Shown here in pieces: positions 9,222 to 16,878 of a DNA stretch of 64,000 nt; position 1 is the stretch's first letter; every line of letters begins with the position of its first letter. The position numbers were made by a program, and so were the translations under genes. This DNA comes from Bryobacterales bacterium. Lineage in GTDB: Bacteria; Acidobacteriota; Terriglobia; Bryobacterales; Bryobacteraceae. A model generated the notes under the pieces. That model saw nothing but the letters and a program-made list of their open reading frames with translations, ran no database searches and was not told where the DNA came from. The stretch is taken from assembly GCA_003164035.1 (NCBI GenBank), contig PLRS01000071.1, forward strand, positions 145,701 to 209,700, written 5' to 3'.

Positions 9222-10343
9222 TCAGCGCGCGCCCGCCACCCTGCCATCGTCGGGCTTGGCGGCCTCGGTCGCGGCGGCTCTCAAATCGCGCACCCGGGCG
9301 AACGCGCGGCTGGCTTCCACTTTTCGTCCGCAAGCCTGCAGCGCCGTCCCGAGCTGGTAGTAGGCGGACGCCTCGTCGGGGTTCAGTTCCACGGCTCTTT
9401 GCAGCAGCACCACGGCCTCCGCCGCGTGCTCCGTCCGGAATTTCGCTTTCCCCAAATAGAAGTACGGCGCCCAGAAGTCCGGCCTCGTCTTTCTTGCCCG
9501 ATCGAGGTGGGGAATCCCTTCGGCGTAGCGGCCTTCCTGTACCAACAGAGCGCCCAGGAAGTAACTCGCATCCGCGTCGCCGGGTGTATCTTTTAATACC
9601 AATTCCAGTTCCCGGATGGCGTCCTCGGTCCGGCGCAGACTGATGTAGACTTTCCCCAATTCAAGATGCACGCCCGGAAACGCGGGGTCGAGTCGCAGCA
9701 CTTCGAAAAAGGCCGCCTCGGCTTGGGGAAACTGAGTGGCCTCATAGTTGGCCTTACCGAGCAGGAACTGCGCCCGCGCCGGGCCGGCCGCCTCGAACAT
9801 CGATTGGAAAGTCGCCTTCGCCTTTTCGGAGTCGTGGTTCTTCAGATAGGCAAATCCCAGCAAGAACAGAATCCCATCGTCGCCTGGAACGGCCGCGTGC
9901 AGGGCCTCGAGGTCGTGGATCGCCGGTCCCAGTTGGCCGGTATAGACGCGGCACACCGCCAGTAACTGCCGGGCCTGCAGGTGCTCCGGATCGATCCCGA
10001 CGACGCGGGCAAACAACGGCAACGCTTTCGCGTGGGCCTCCTGCTTGAGATACACCAGCCCCAGGTTCAGCAGCAGCGCCTTGTCGTCTGGGCTCATCTG
10101 CAGCGCCCGCCGGTAGACGGCGATCGCCTGATCGGCGCGGCTGGTGCGGGAGTAAATCACGCCGAGATTGCCGAGCGCGGCCACGTTGCGCGGCTGCTCG
10201 CGCAGAACCGCCTGGAATCCCCGTTCGGCAGTCTCGTAATCCCCTGCCCCGAGGGCCCGGACGGCTCCGTCGAAGACCTCCTTCGCCGGCTCGGCGGCAC
10301 GAAGAAGGCAGGCGCAGAGGCACAGGCACGCGGTGAACCTCAT
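9222..10343 (-). CDS. Secreted or periplasmic TPR-repeat protein
   Basis: 373 aa with a short signal peptide (MRFTACLCLCACLLRAAEPA). The rest is almost entirely tetratricopeptide repeats, about nine units with the usual A/G/Y/A/P spacing, e.g. AALGNLGVIYSRTSRADQAI, ALLLNLGLVYLKQEAHAKAL and SAYYQLGTALQACGRKVEAS. TPR arrays are protein-interaction scaffolds, so no enzymatic role is proposed. It converges with the upstream wHTH protein gene (9-bp gap). A palindromic repeat pair lies in its upstream region. Confidence 0.85.
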   Translation of the reverse strand: MRFTACLCLCACLLRAAEPAKEVFDGAVRALGAGDYETAERGFQAVLREQPRNVAALGNLGVIYSRTSRADQAIAVYRRALQMSPDDKALLLNLGLVYLKQEAHAKALPLFARVVGIDPEHLQARQLLAVCRVYTGQLGPAIHDLEALHAAVPGDDGILFLLGFAYLKNHDSEKAKATFQSMFEAAGPARAQFLLGKANYEATQFPQAEAAFFEVLRLDPAFPGVHLELGKVYISLRRTEDAIRELELVLKDTPGDADASYFLGALLVQEGRYAEGIPHLDRARKTRPDFWAPYFYLGKAKFRTEHAAEAVVLLQRAVELNPDEASAYYQLGTALQACGRKVEASRAFARVRDLRAAATEAAKPDDGRVAGAR

Positions 10344-10400
10344 GTCACCAATTCTACCCGACCGGCCTTCGTTACCCGATGAGGCCGGCTTCAGCGGCTC

Positions 10401-10484
10401 AACCGCTCCCTCGCGGTCGCGGCTCGGTAAGTGACTGCAAACCCGAGGAGTTCGTAACCGAGCCGCGACCGCAAGGGAGCGGTT
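10401..10484. repeat. REP-like palindromic pair (AACCGCTCCC... family, two inverted copies)
   Basis: Copy one, 10401-10428, reads AACCGCTCCCTCGCGGTCGC followed by GGCTCGGT. Copy two, 10457-10484, is its reverse complement with two mismatches. Together they can fold into a long stem. The second copy sits in a longer unit that also contains CGATCCGGGGATTTTGCAG, which recurs near 23520. Other copies are at 23400, 23548 and 25301, so this is a dispersed family. Confidence 0.8.
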
Positions 10485-10616
10485 GCCCGCGCCTGAACTG
10501 CAAAATCCCCGGATCGATCCAACTCGGCGCCGCTGCCATGATAGAATGATCCCTCAATCACTCTGCTGCGCGCCCCATGCGCATGGAGTGTCCGCGGTGT
10601 GTCAAGGTAAGACCGC

Positions 10617-13142
10617 ATGACGAAAAACCCCGGTGTTTGGCTCGCGTTTTCTGTCATTGCCGCGATGGCGCAAGTCCCCACCGCGCGGATCGCGATCGAT
10701 TATCCCGAGGACGGATCGGTTTTCCCTCCTGAAATCACCTCGCCCACGTTCCTGTTTCACGATCCGTCAGCGCACGCCGCGCGTTGGCGCATTGACATCG
10801 ATTTTGGCGGGCGCGCTCCCGCCATCCACTTGGAATCGGCCGGTGAGCGCCTGCGCCTGGGCCAGATCGATCCGCGCTGCGTCTCACCTACGAATGAGTT
10901 GCCGAAACTGACGCCGGCGCAGGCCTCCGCGCATACCTGGGTGCCGGATGCCGCCGTGTGGGCCGCCATCAAGAAACAGTCGGTCTCGGGCGCGGCCACC
11001 GTGACCATCACCGGCATGGGCCAGGTTGGTCCGGTGTCGAGCGGCCGCGTCCGCCTCTCGACGTCCAAGGATCCGGCGGGTGCGCCCATCTTCTATCGCG
11101 ACGTGCCCCTGATGCCGTCGGAGACCGAGAAAGGCGTCATCAAACCGCTGGCGCAGGATGCCATCCCATTGATCCAGTGGAGCGTGAGAAATATCGGCGA
11201 ACCGCGCAGCCGCGTGGTTCTGACCGGTATGCCGACCTGCGCCAACTGCCATTCCTTTTCGCTCGACGGTAAGACCATGGGCATGGATATGGACGGCCCG
11301 CAGAACGACAAGGGGCTCTACGCGCTGGCCGAAGTGAAGCCGAAGATGTCGATTCGGAACCAGGATATGATCTCGTGGAATCCTTCGCAGGACCGCCAGT
11401 TCGGCCTGAATCGGGTGGGGTTCATGTCCCAGGTTTCCCCCGACGGACAATACGTTCTGACTACCGTCTCGACCGCCGGCAGCGCGCCGCTGAATAACTT
11501 CTACGTAATCAATTTCAAGGACTATCGGTTTCTGCAGGTGTTTTATCCCACCCGCGGGATTCTCGCATGGTATAGCCGCGCGACGGGCCAACGCCAGCCG
11601 CTGCCGGGCGCCGACGACCCGCGCTACGTGCAGACCGACGGGGTCTGGAGCCCCGATCAAGAGTACATCGTGTTCGCGCGCGCCGAGGCGAAGGATCCCT
11701 ATCCGGTGGGGATACAAAGAGCCGGCTACGCCAACGATCCGGTGGAACGCCGGATTCAGTACGACCTTTATCGTGTCCCGTTCAACGGCGGTAAAGGGGG
11801 CGTGCCCGAGCCGATCGCCGGGGCGTCGGCCAACGGGATGAGCAACACCTTCCCGAAGGTTTCGCCCGACGGCCGCTGGATCGTCTTCGTGAAATGCAAG
11901 AACGGACAGTTGATGCGGCCCGACAGCCAGTTGTATATCGTCCCGGCGCGGGGCGGCGAAGCCCGGCGCATGCGCTGCAACACGCCGCTCATGAACTCCT
12001 GGCATAGCTTCTCTCCCAATGGACGATGGATGGTGTTTTCCTCCAAGAGCCGCTCGCCGTACACGCAGATGTATCTGACCCACCTCGATCCGGACGGCAA
12101 CGATAGCCCCGCCATCCTGATCGACAATGCCACCGCTGCCAATCGCGCCGTGAACCTGCCGGAATTCGTGAATATACCAGCCGACGGCCTGGCTGAGATC
12201 GCGACCCCGGCCGTCGACATGTACAAGAAATTCGACCATGCCTTCGAGTTGGGGGAAAAAGGACAATACCAGGCGGCCATCGCGGAATGGAGCGAGTTAG
12301 CCGCCTCGAATCCCGGCGACGCCCGAATCCACAACAATCTCGGCACCGCGTTGGCCCGCGTGGGCAACTTCGCCGAAGCGATCCCGCGGTATCAAAAGGC
12401 GCTCGAGCTGAATCCGCAGTATCACGCCATCCATAATAGCCTCGGCTTGGCGCTCGTCTCGGCCGGGCGGCCGGACGAAGCGATCGTGGAGTTTAACAAG
12501 GCCCTGGAAGCGTATCCCGAGTCCGCCGATGTACACAATAACCTGGGCCGGGCATTGGCGATGAAGGACCGGCTCGACGAAGCCCTGGCGGAGTTTCAGA
12601 AGGCGGCGCAGTTCGATCCGCGGTCGGCCGAAGCGAGCGACAATATCGGCCGCGTGCTGGCGTCGAAAGGCCGGATGGAGGATGCGATTCCCTATTTTGA
12701 GAAAGCCATCGAGATCGATCCGGGCTTTGCCGAGGCGCACCAGTTTCTGGGGGCGGCGCTCTACTACGCGCGCGGGCAGGTGCAGCAGGCGCTGGTGGAG
12801 TGGCGCGCGGCGCTGCGCGCGCAGCCCGATTTTCTGCCCGCTCTGAACGAGGCGGCGCACGTGCTGGCGGCGTCGCCCGATGCCTCCGCGCGCAATGGCG
12901 CCGAGGCGGTCGCGCTGGCCGAACGGGCGGTGAAATTGTCCGGCGGGCACGAGGCGATTTACCTCGACACACTGGCTGCCGCCTACGCGGAGGTGGGCCG
13001 CTTCGCCGATGCGGTTGCCACCGCGCGGCGGGGCCTGGAGATTGCCACCAGCCGGGACCAGTCCCAACTTCGCGAGGGCTTGGCGGCGAGACTGGGTCTG
13101 TACCAGGAACGCAAGCCCTACCGGGACGCTCCCAGGAATTAG
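10617..13142 (+). CDS. Secreted PD40 beta-propeller/TPR protein with cytochrome c-like CxxCH motif
   Basis: 841 aa starting with a signal peptide (MTKNPGVWLAFSVIAAMAQ). Residues 20-190 are a beta-rich region with an Ig-like look. MPTCANCHSF contains CxxCH (C208, C211, H212), a possible covalent haem c site. Residues about 230-520 carry WD40/PD40-type propeller repeats (VSPDGQYVLTTVSTAG, GVWSPDQEYIVFARAE, FPKVSPDGRWIVFVKC, FSPNGRWMVFSSKSRS), as in TolB. The C-terminal ~300 aa hold at least six TPRs (AIPRYQKALELNPQ, AIVEFNKALEAYPE, ALAEFQKAAQFDPR, AIPYFEKAIEIDPG). The function is unknown. Whether the CxxCH binds haem is uncertain because no distal ligand is obvious. Confidence 0.85.
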   Translation: MTKNPGVWLAFSVIAAMAQVPTARIAIDYPEDGSVFPPEITSPTFLFHDPSAHAARWRIDIDFGGRAPAIHLESAGERLRLGQIDPRCVSPTNELPKLTPAQASAHTWVPDAAVWAAIKKQSVSGAATVTITGMGQVGPVSSGRVRLSTSKDPAGAPIFYRDVPLMPSETEKGVIKPLAQDAIPLIQWSVRNIGEPRSRVVLTGMPTCANCHSFSLDGKTMGMDMDGPQNDKGLYALAEVKPKMSIRNQDMISWNPSQDRQFGLNRVGFMSQVSPDGQYVLTTVSTAGSAPLNNFYVINFKDYRFLQVFYPTRGILAWYSRATGQRQPLPGADDPRYVQTDGVWSPDQEYIVFARAEAKDPYPVGIQRAGYANDPVERRIQYDLYRVPFNGGKGGVPEPIAGASANGMSNTFPKVSPDGRWIVFVKCKNGQLMRPDSQLYIVPARGGEARRMRCNTPLMNSWHSFSPNGRWMVFSSKSRSPYTQMYLTHLDPDGNDSPAILIDNATAANRAVNLPEFVNIPADGLAEIATPAVDMYKKFDHAFELGEKGQYQAAIAEWSELAASNPGDARIHNNLGTALARVGNFAEAIPRYQKALELNPQYHAIHNSLGLALVSAGRPDEAIVEFNKALEAYPESADVHNNLGRALAMKDRLDEALAEFQKAAQFDPRSAEASDNIGRVLASKGRMEDAIPYFEKAIEIDPGFAEAHQFLGAALYYARGQVQQALVEWRAALRAQPDFLPALNEAAHVLAASPDASARNGAEAVALAERAVKLSGGHEAIYLDTLAAAYAEVGRFADAVATARRGLEIATSRDQSQLREGLAARLGLYQERKPYRDAPRN

Positions 13143-13172
13143 CCCGCAACCGCTTCGAGCGTTCGCGGCCCA

Positions 13173-13289
13173 ACGTGGCGCACGCACTCGTGCGTGCCGT
13201 GTCGAGACTTTCTCGACACCCGCTCGCGTCCGGTACGCCGAGCGTCGGCAAAAGTGCCGACGCGGCACGCACGAGTGCGTGCGCCACGT
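13173..13289. repeat. Nested palindromic element with perfect 27-bp terminal inverted repeats
   Basis: Left arm 13173-13199 (ACGTGGCGCACGCACTCGTG then CGTGCCG) and right arm 13263-13289 are exact reverse complements. Between them are two perfect hairpins: TGTCGAGA-CTT-TCTCGACA (13200-13218) and GTCGGCA-AAAG-TGCCGAC (13244-13261). The arms are also internally palindromic (GCACGCACTCGTGCGTGC). The element lies in the gap between two plus-strand genes, looks like a REP/MITE-type unit and has no coding capacity. Confidence 0.85.
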
Positions 13290-13379
13290 CGGAATGGCAT
13301 GGTAATTCTCTGACAGGCGCCAACTCGCGAAATCTTCAGATCGATGAAGCTGCCGCCGGGGGTTACAATAGGCGCAAAC

Positions 13380-15050
13380 ATGAAGTCCGTCGGGCGATAT
13401 CCCTGGCTGCTCGCCTCACTGCCATTCGCGTTCTGGGCCGTTGTCTCCGGCCAGAATCCCCAGCCTCCCATTCACTTCACTTACCAGCCGATCGACTTCA
13501 AGCTGGACAGTTCGGAGACGCCGCAACGCCATGCTCCTGAAACCATGGCTGGCGGGGTGGCCCTGTTCGACTACAATAACGACGGCTACCTCGATCTCTA
13601 CTTCACCAACGGAGCCGACATCGCGACTCTGAAAAAAAACTCGCCTAAGTACTCCAATCGACTCTTCCGGAACGATGGTCACGGTCATTTCACCGATGTC
13701 ACTGAAAAGGCCGGCCTGGCGGGCGTGGGTTTCGACAACGGCGTCGCCATCGGTGACTATGACAACGACGGTTATGAAGACATCTTTGTCGGCGGAGTTC
13801 ACGCGAACCGTCTGTACCATAACAACGGCGACGGTACTTTCACCGATGTCACGGTGAAAGCCGGGCTCGATCTTCCCGACAACCAGTACGGACCCCTTTG
13901 GTCGGTGGGCGGGGCGTGGGTGGACGTAAATAACGATGGCCTGCTGGACCTTTTTGTGGTCGACTATCTCGCTTGGGACATCAAGACCGAACCCGCTTGC
14001 GAAGCGGCTCCCGGCAAGGCCGACTATTGTCATCCGAAATTCTACAAGGGCACTCCGAACCGCTTATACCTCAACCAGGGAAACGGGACCTTCAAAGACA
14101 TTTCCGAAGAGAGCGGCATCCGCGCCCATCCGGGTAAGGGCATGGGAATCGGGGTCGCGGACTTCGACCTGGACGGTTGGATGGATATCTTCGTCGCCAA
14201 CGACAAGGTCTTCAATTCGCTGTTTCACAACAAAGGCCACGGTAAGTTCGAAGAGACTTCGTTCGATGCCGGCGTGGCGTTGACCGAGGATGGCCACTTT
14301 ATCTCGGGTATGGGTGTGGACGCCCGCGATCTCGACAACGACGGCCTGCCCGATATCGTTTTTGCGGCGCTCGACAATGAGACTTTTCCGATATTCCGGA
14401 ATCTCGGGAAAGGCGCCTTCGCCGATATCGCTCAGAAAAGCGGCATGGCTCGTCTGAGTGCACCGATGGCCGGCTACTCACCCACGATTGCCGATTTCGA
14501 CAACGATGGCTGGAAGGACATCTTCGTCTCGCGCGGCCACGTTCAATCGCTTGGATATCAATCGGGTGCGCCGGTGGAGCAGCCGAACACCGTATTCCGC
14601 AACCTGGGCGCCGCCCGGTTTGAGGCCCTCACCGCCGAAGCCGGCTTGACGGCACAGCCTCCCAGCCGCCATCGCGGCTCGGCAGTGGGAGACCTGAATG
14701 GCGACGGGCGCCTGGACGTAGTGGTCACGGCTCTCGCGGCGCCCGCCGAAGTGTGGCTCAACGACAGCCCCGGAGGCAATCACTGGATCGAGTTCGCACT
14801 GGAGGGAACCAGGAGCAACCGCGATGGGATCGGGGCGCGAATCAAGATCGTGGCGGGCGGCATGGCGCAATACAACCATGTTTCTTTCGCTGCCGGATAC
14901 GCTTCTTCGAGCGCCAGCGCCACCCACTTCGGCCTGGGCCCGGCGAAGACCGTGGACCTGGTGGAAATCCGTTGGCCTTCCGGAATTACTCAGGAACTCC
15001 GGAACGTCGCCGCCGATCGCATCCTCAAGGTTCGGGAGCCGCGGAAGTAA
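13380..15050 (+). CDS. CRTAC1-type protein: FG-GAP/VCBS repeats with C-terminal ASPIC/UnbV domain
   Basis: 556 aa, exported (MKSVGRYPWLLASLPFAFWAVVSGQ). I use the ATG at 13380 because it opens directly onto the signal peptide; an upstream in-frame ATG at 13344 would only add 12 residues. The body is an integrin-like beta-propeller with many calcium-loop repeats of the form D-x-D/N-x-D-G (FDYNNDGYLDLYFTNG, GDYDNDGYEDIFVGG, VDVNNDGLLDLFVVDY, FDLDGWMDIFVAND, DLDNDGLPDIVFAA, FDNDGWKDIFVSRG, DLNGDGRLDVVVTA). The C-terminus (NHWIEFALEGTRSNRDGIGA through RWPSGITQEL) is the ASPIC/UnbV domain. Such proteins are abundant in acidobacteria; their molecular role is not established. The end overlaps the convergent gene by 26 bp. 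Confidence 0.92.
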   Translation: MKSVGRYPWLLASLPFAFWAVVSGQNPQPPIHFTYQPIDFKLDSSETPQRHAPETMAGGVALFDYNNDGYLDLYFTNGADIATLKKNSPKYSNRLFRNDGHGHFTDVTEKAGLAGVGFDNGVAIGDYDNDGYEDIFVGGVHANRLYHNNGDGTFTDVTVKAGLDLPDNQYGPLWSVGGAWVDVNNDGLLDLFVVDYLAWDIKTEPACEAAPGKADYCHPKFYKGTPNRLYLNQGNGTFKDISEESGIRAHPGKGMGIGVADFDLDGWMDIFVANDKVFNSLFHNKGHGKFEETSFDAGVALTEDGHFISGMGVDARDLDNDGLPDIVFAALDNETFPIFRNLGKGAFADIAQKSGMARLSAPMAGYSPTIADFDNDGWKDIFVSRGHVQSLGYQSGAPVEQPNTVFRNLGAARFEALTAEAGLTAQPPSRHRGSAVGDLNGDGRLDVVVTALAAPAEVWLNDSPGGNHWIEFALEGTRSNRDGIGARIKIVAGGMAQYNHVSFAAGYASSSASATHFGLGPAKTVDLVEIRWPSGITQELRNVAADRILKVREPRK

Positions 15051-15276
15051 GCGGCTCCGGTAGCGGTTCCTCGCTATCGGCAGCCAGAGGGATGCTCTCG
15101 ACTTTCGGCCGCATTTCGGGGATTGGCCGCAGGTGCTCTTCCAGGGTCACTTCGCAGTCGCAGCAATCGCTGCAGCGGTGGCACTTGTCGCACAGGTGGT
15201 TCCGGCAAGCGTCCTTGGTGCAGCGGACGCAGATTTGGGTCGATTCCTCGCCGCAAATGCTACAGAGAAACGCCAT
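15025..15276 (-). CDS. Small cysteine-rich zinc-binding protein (B-box-like)
   Basis: 83 aa. The N-terminal half is packed with Cys and His (CSICGEESTQICVRCTKDACRN then HLCDKCHRCSDCCDC), a pattern fitting two cross-braced zinc sites like a B-box or double zinc ribbon. The C-terminal half is Pro/Glu-rich and probably disordered. Its 3' end overlaps the 3' end of the convergent CRTAC1-type gene. Upstream, 7 bp away on the same strand, is the gene at 15284. The function is unknown; a protein-interaction module is likely. Confidence 0.7.
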   Translation of the reverse strand: MAFLCSICGEESTQICVRCTKDACRNHLCDKCHRCSDCCDCEVTLEEHLRPIPEMRPKVESIPLAADSEEPLPEPLTSAAPEP

Positions 15277-15283
15277 GAGGGTT

Positions 15284-15847
15284 CTATTTCTTCTTCCCCG
15301 CCGTTTTCGGAGCGGTCACCAGCGCCCGGCAGCGCTGGGCTTCTTCGTCCATGACCCGGAGCTGCTGTTCCTGCTCGGCCGCCAATTGCACCAGGTAGCG
15401 CTCGAAACGGTCGCGGCTCGGTTCGGCCTGCGCCCGTAAGCTGGCCATTGCTTCGGCGTCGCGGGAAGTCTGGTATTTGCGCATTCCATCCTCCAGCGAC
15501 AGCAGCATCAGGTCCAGCCCCTCCAGGCGAAACAGCAGCGACATGCCGCCGGCCAGGCGCTCGGGATTATGCGTCAGGTTCCCCGATTCGTCCTGAACCG
15601 CGCGCGCCTGCTCGCGGCACGACTGTAACTGTTCCAGGTAGGTTTCCGACGCTCCGCGGTCGATCCAGGCCCGCACGTCGACGCGGTCCAGAGCCGGCAG
15701 CAGGCGGCCGGCGTGGGCGCCGATGTCCTGAATTACCGGAACGATCTCCCAACTCGTCTCCAGCCCCGCCGGCGGTTGCGGCGGCGTCTGGCCGCAAAGT
15801 GCCGTAGCCCAGCAAAGAACCGCCGTCCCCACGCCAATGCCTCTCAT
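15284..15847 (-). CDS. Exported hypothetical protein, mostly helical
   Basis: 187 aa with a signal peptide (MRGIGVGTAVLCWATALCGQ) and a helical mature part (about 45-180) rich in Glu, Arg and Leu, ending in a basic KTAGKKK tail. I do not recognise a family. It lies between the Cys-rich gene and the FecR-domain gene on the same strand with short gaps, which suggests one operon of envelope-associated proteins. Confidence 0.7.
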   Translation of the reverse strand: MRGIGVGTAVLCWATALCGQTPPQPPAGLETSWEIVPVIQDIGAHAGRLLPALDRVDVRAWIDRGASETYLEQLQSCREQARAVQDESGNLTHNPERLAGGMSLLFRLEGLDLMLLSLEDGMRKYQTSRDAEAMASLRAQAEPSRDRFERYLVQLAAEQEQQLRVMDEEAQRCRALVTAPKTAGKKK

Positions 15848-15883
15848 TCTTCGACTCTAGCACGCCGGGGACCGGCGTCGGCG

Positions 15884-16714
15884 TCAGTGGCCGGTCGTGG
15901 AAGGAGCCGAGGGCGCCGTGGGCGCTGTCGGTGCGGCCGGCGGTGCGGGTGCGGTGGTGGTGCCCGTACAGGTGTTCGCGGTCTTGCACTTGTCCGCCTG
16001 CGGGCCGGTGCCCGAACTGGGAATCCCCAGCCCGCCGCCGCCCTTCTGGCCATAGACCGCCTGATACACGGCCTGCTCGGCCGCCTTGATCGCGGCGCGC
16101 AATAAACCTCCGCGGTCGATTCCCATCTGCGCCAGCGGCTGGCCGCGATAAATGCGAATCGAATCGCCGGCCTTCAACTGCGGCTCGGGGCCCGGCGCGG
16201 TGGTATTGCGAACTTGAACCAAGCCCTCGTCCACGGTGATGAAGGTGGTGCCCTCGGCATCCTCCACCACCACGTTGAAAACCGTGCCGCGCACCGAAAC
16301 CACCGCCGTGGGCGTGGTGACGTTTTTCGGGTTGGGGCCCTTCGAATGATCGATGAAGACCTTCACCCGGCCGATCAGCACGTTGAGCAAATCGCTCCAA
16401 CTGGGGTAGTTGTCGCGAAAGGTAACCTGGGAATTCTCGAAGACTTCGAAAGTACTGCCGTCGGGAACCTGAAACTTGGCGTAGCTGTTCGGCCCGGTCT
16501 GGATGATCTGTTTCACCCGCACGACGCCGAGTGTCGGATCGCCCACGATGAGTGCCTGGGGGACACTATCTTTAAGGACGGAAACCTGCCCCATCTCGAT
16601 CAGAATCTTGGCAGCGTATTCCTGCTGTGCCTGGAGCGGCGCCAGACCCACTACGGCGGCAGCCACCACCAGCAGCCCGCCCCGAATCCGCATTTGCCGC
16701 CAACACCGCAACAT
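15884..16714 (-). CDS. FecR-domain secreted protein
   Basis: 276 aa from the ATG at 16714, preferred over the upstream GTG at 16738 because AAGGA lies 9 nt before it. The signal peptide is RGGLLVVAAAVVGLAPLQAQ. Residues about 50-180 form a FecR-type beta domain (QTGPNSYAKFQVPDGSTFEV, TTPTAVVSVRGTVFNVVVED, TTFITVDEGLVQVRNT); the STFEV and VRGTVFNV motifs are diagnostic. The C-terminus is low-complexity, rich in Ala, Pro and Thr. In acidobacteria, stand-alone FecR proteins occur without FecI sigma factors, and none is seen here. First gene of a probable three-gene minus-strand operon. Confidence 0.85.
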   Translation of the reverse strand: MLRCWRQMRIRGGLLVVAAAVVGLAPLQAQQEYAAKILIEMGQVSVLKDSVPQALIVGDPTLGVVRVKQIIQTGPNSYAKFQVPDGSTFEVFENSQVTFRDNYPSWSDLLNVLIGRVKVFIDHSKGPNPKNVTTPTAVVSVRGTVFNVVVEDAEGTTFITVDEGLVQVRNTTAPGPEPQLKAGDSIRIYRGQPLAQMGIDRGGLLRAAIKAAEQAVYQAVYGQKGGGGLGIPSSGTGPQADKCKTANTCTGTTTAPAPPAAPTAPTAPSAPSTTGH

Positions 16715-16878
16715 GAACTTGTCCTTCAAGCTGGACACACTAAACCCTGCCGACTGCTAAGACATTTCAGTCTAGCACCAAACCTGCAGTGCAACCAGAA
16801 GACCGTACTTGACTTTAGTAGACAAGCCATGGAATTTCATCAAGTTAATAAGGCAGTCAGCCGATAGTGTAGGGTAGA

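Noticed and set aside
10884..12266. 460-codon minus-strand open frame
   Set aside because: Antisense shadow of the PD40/TPR gene; no domain-like sequence.
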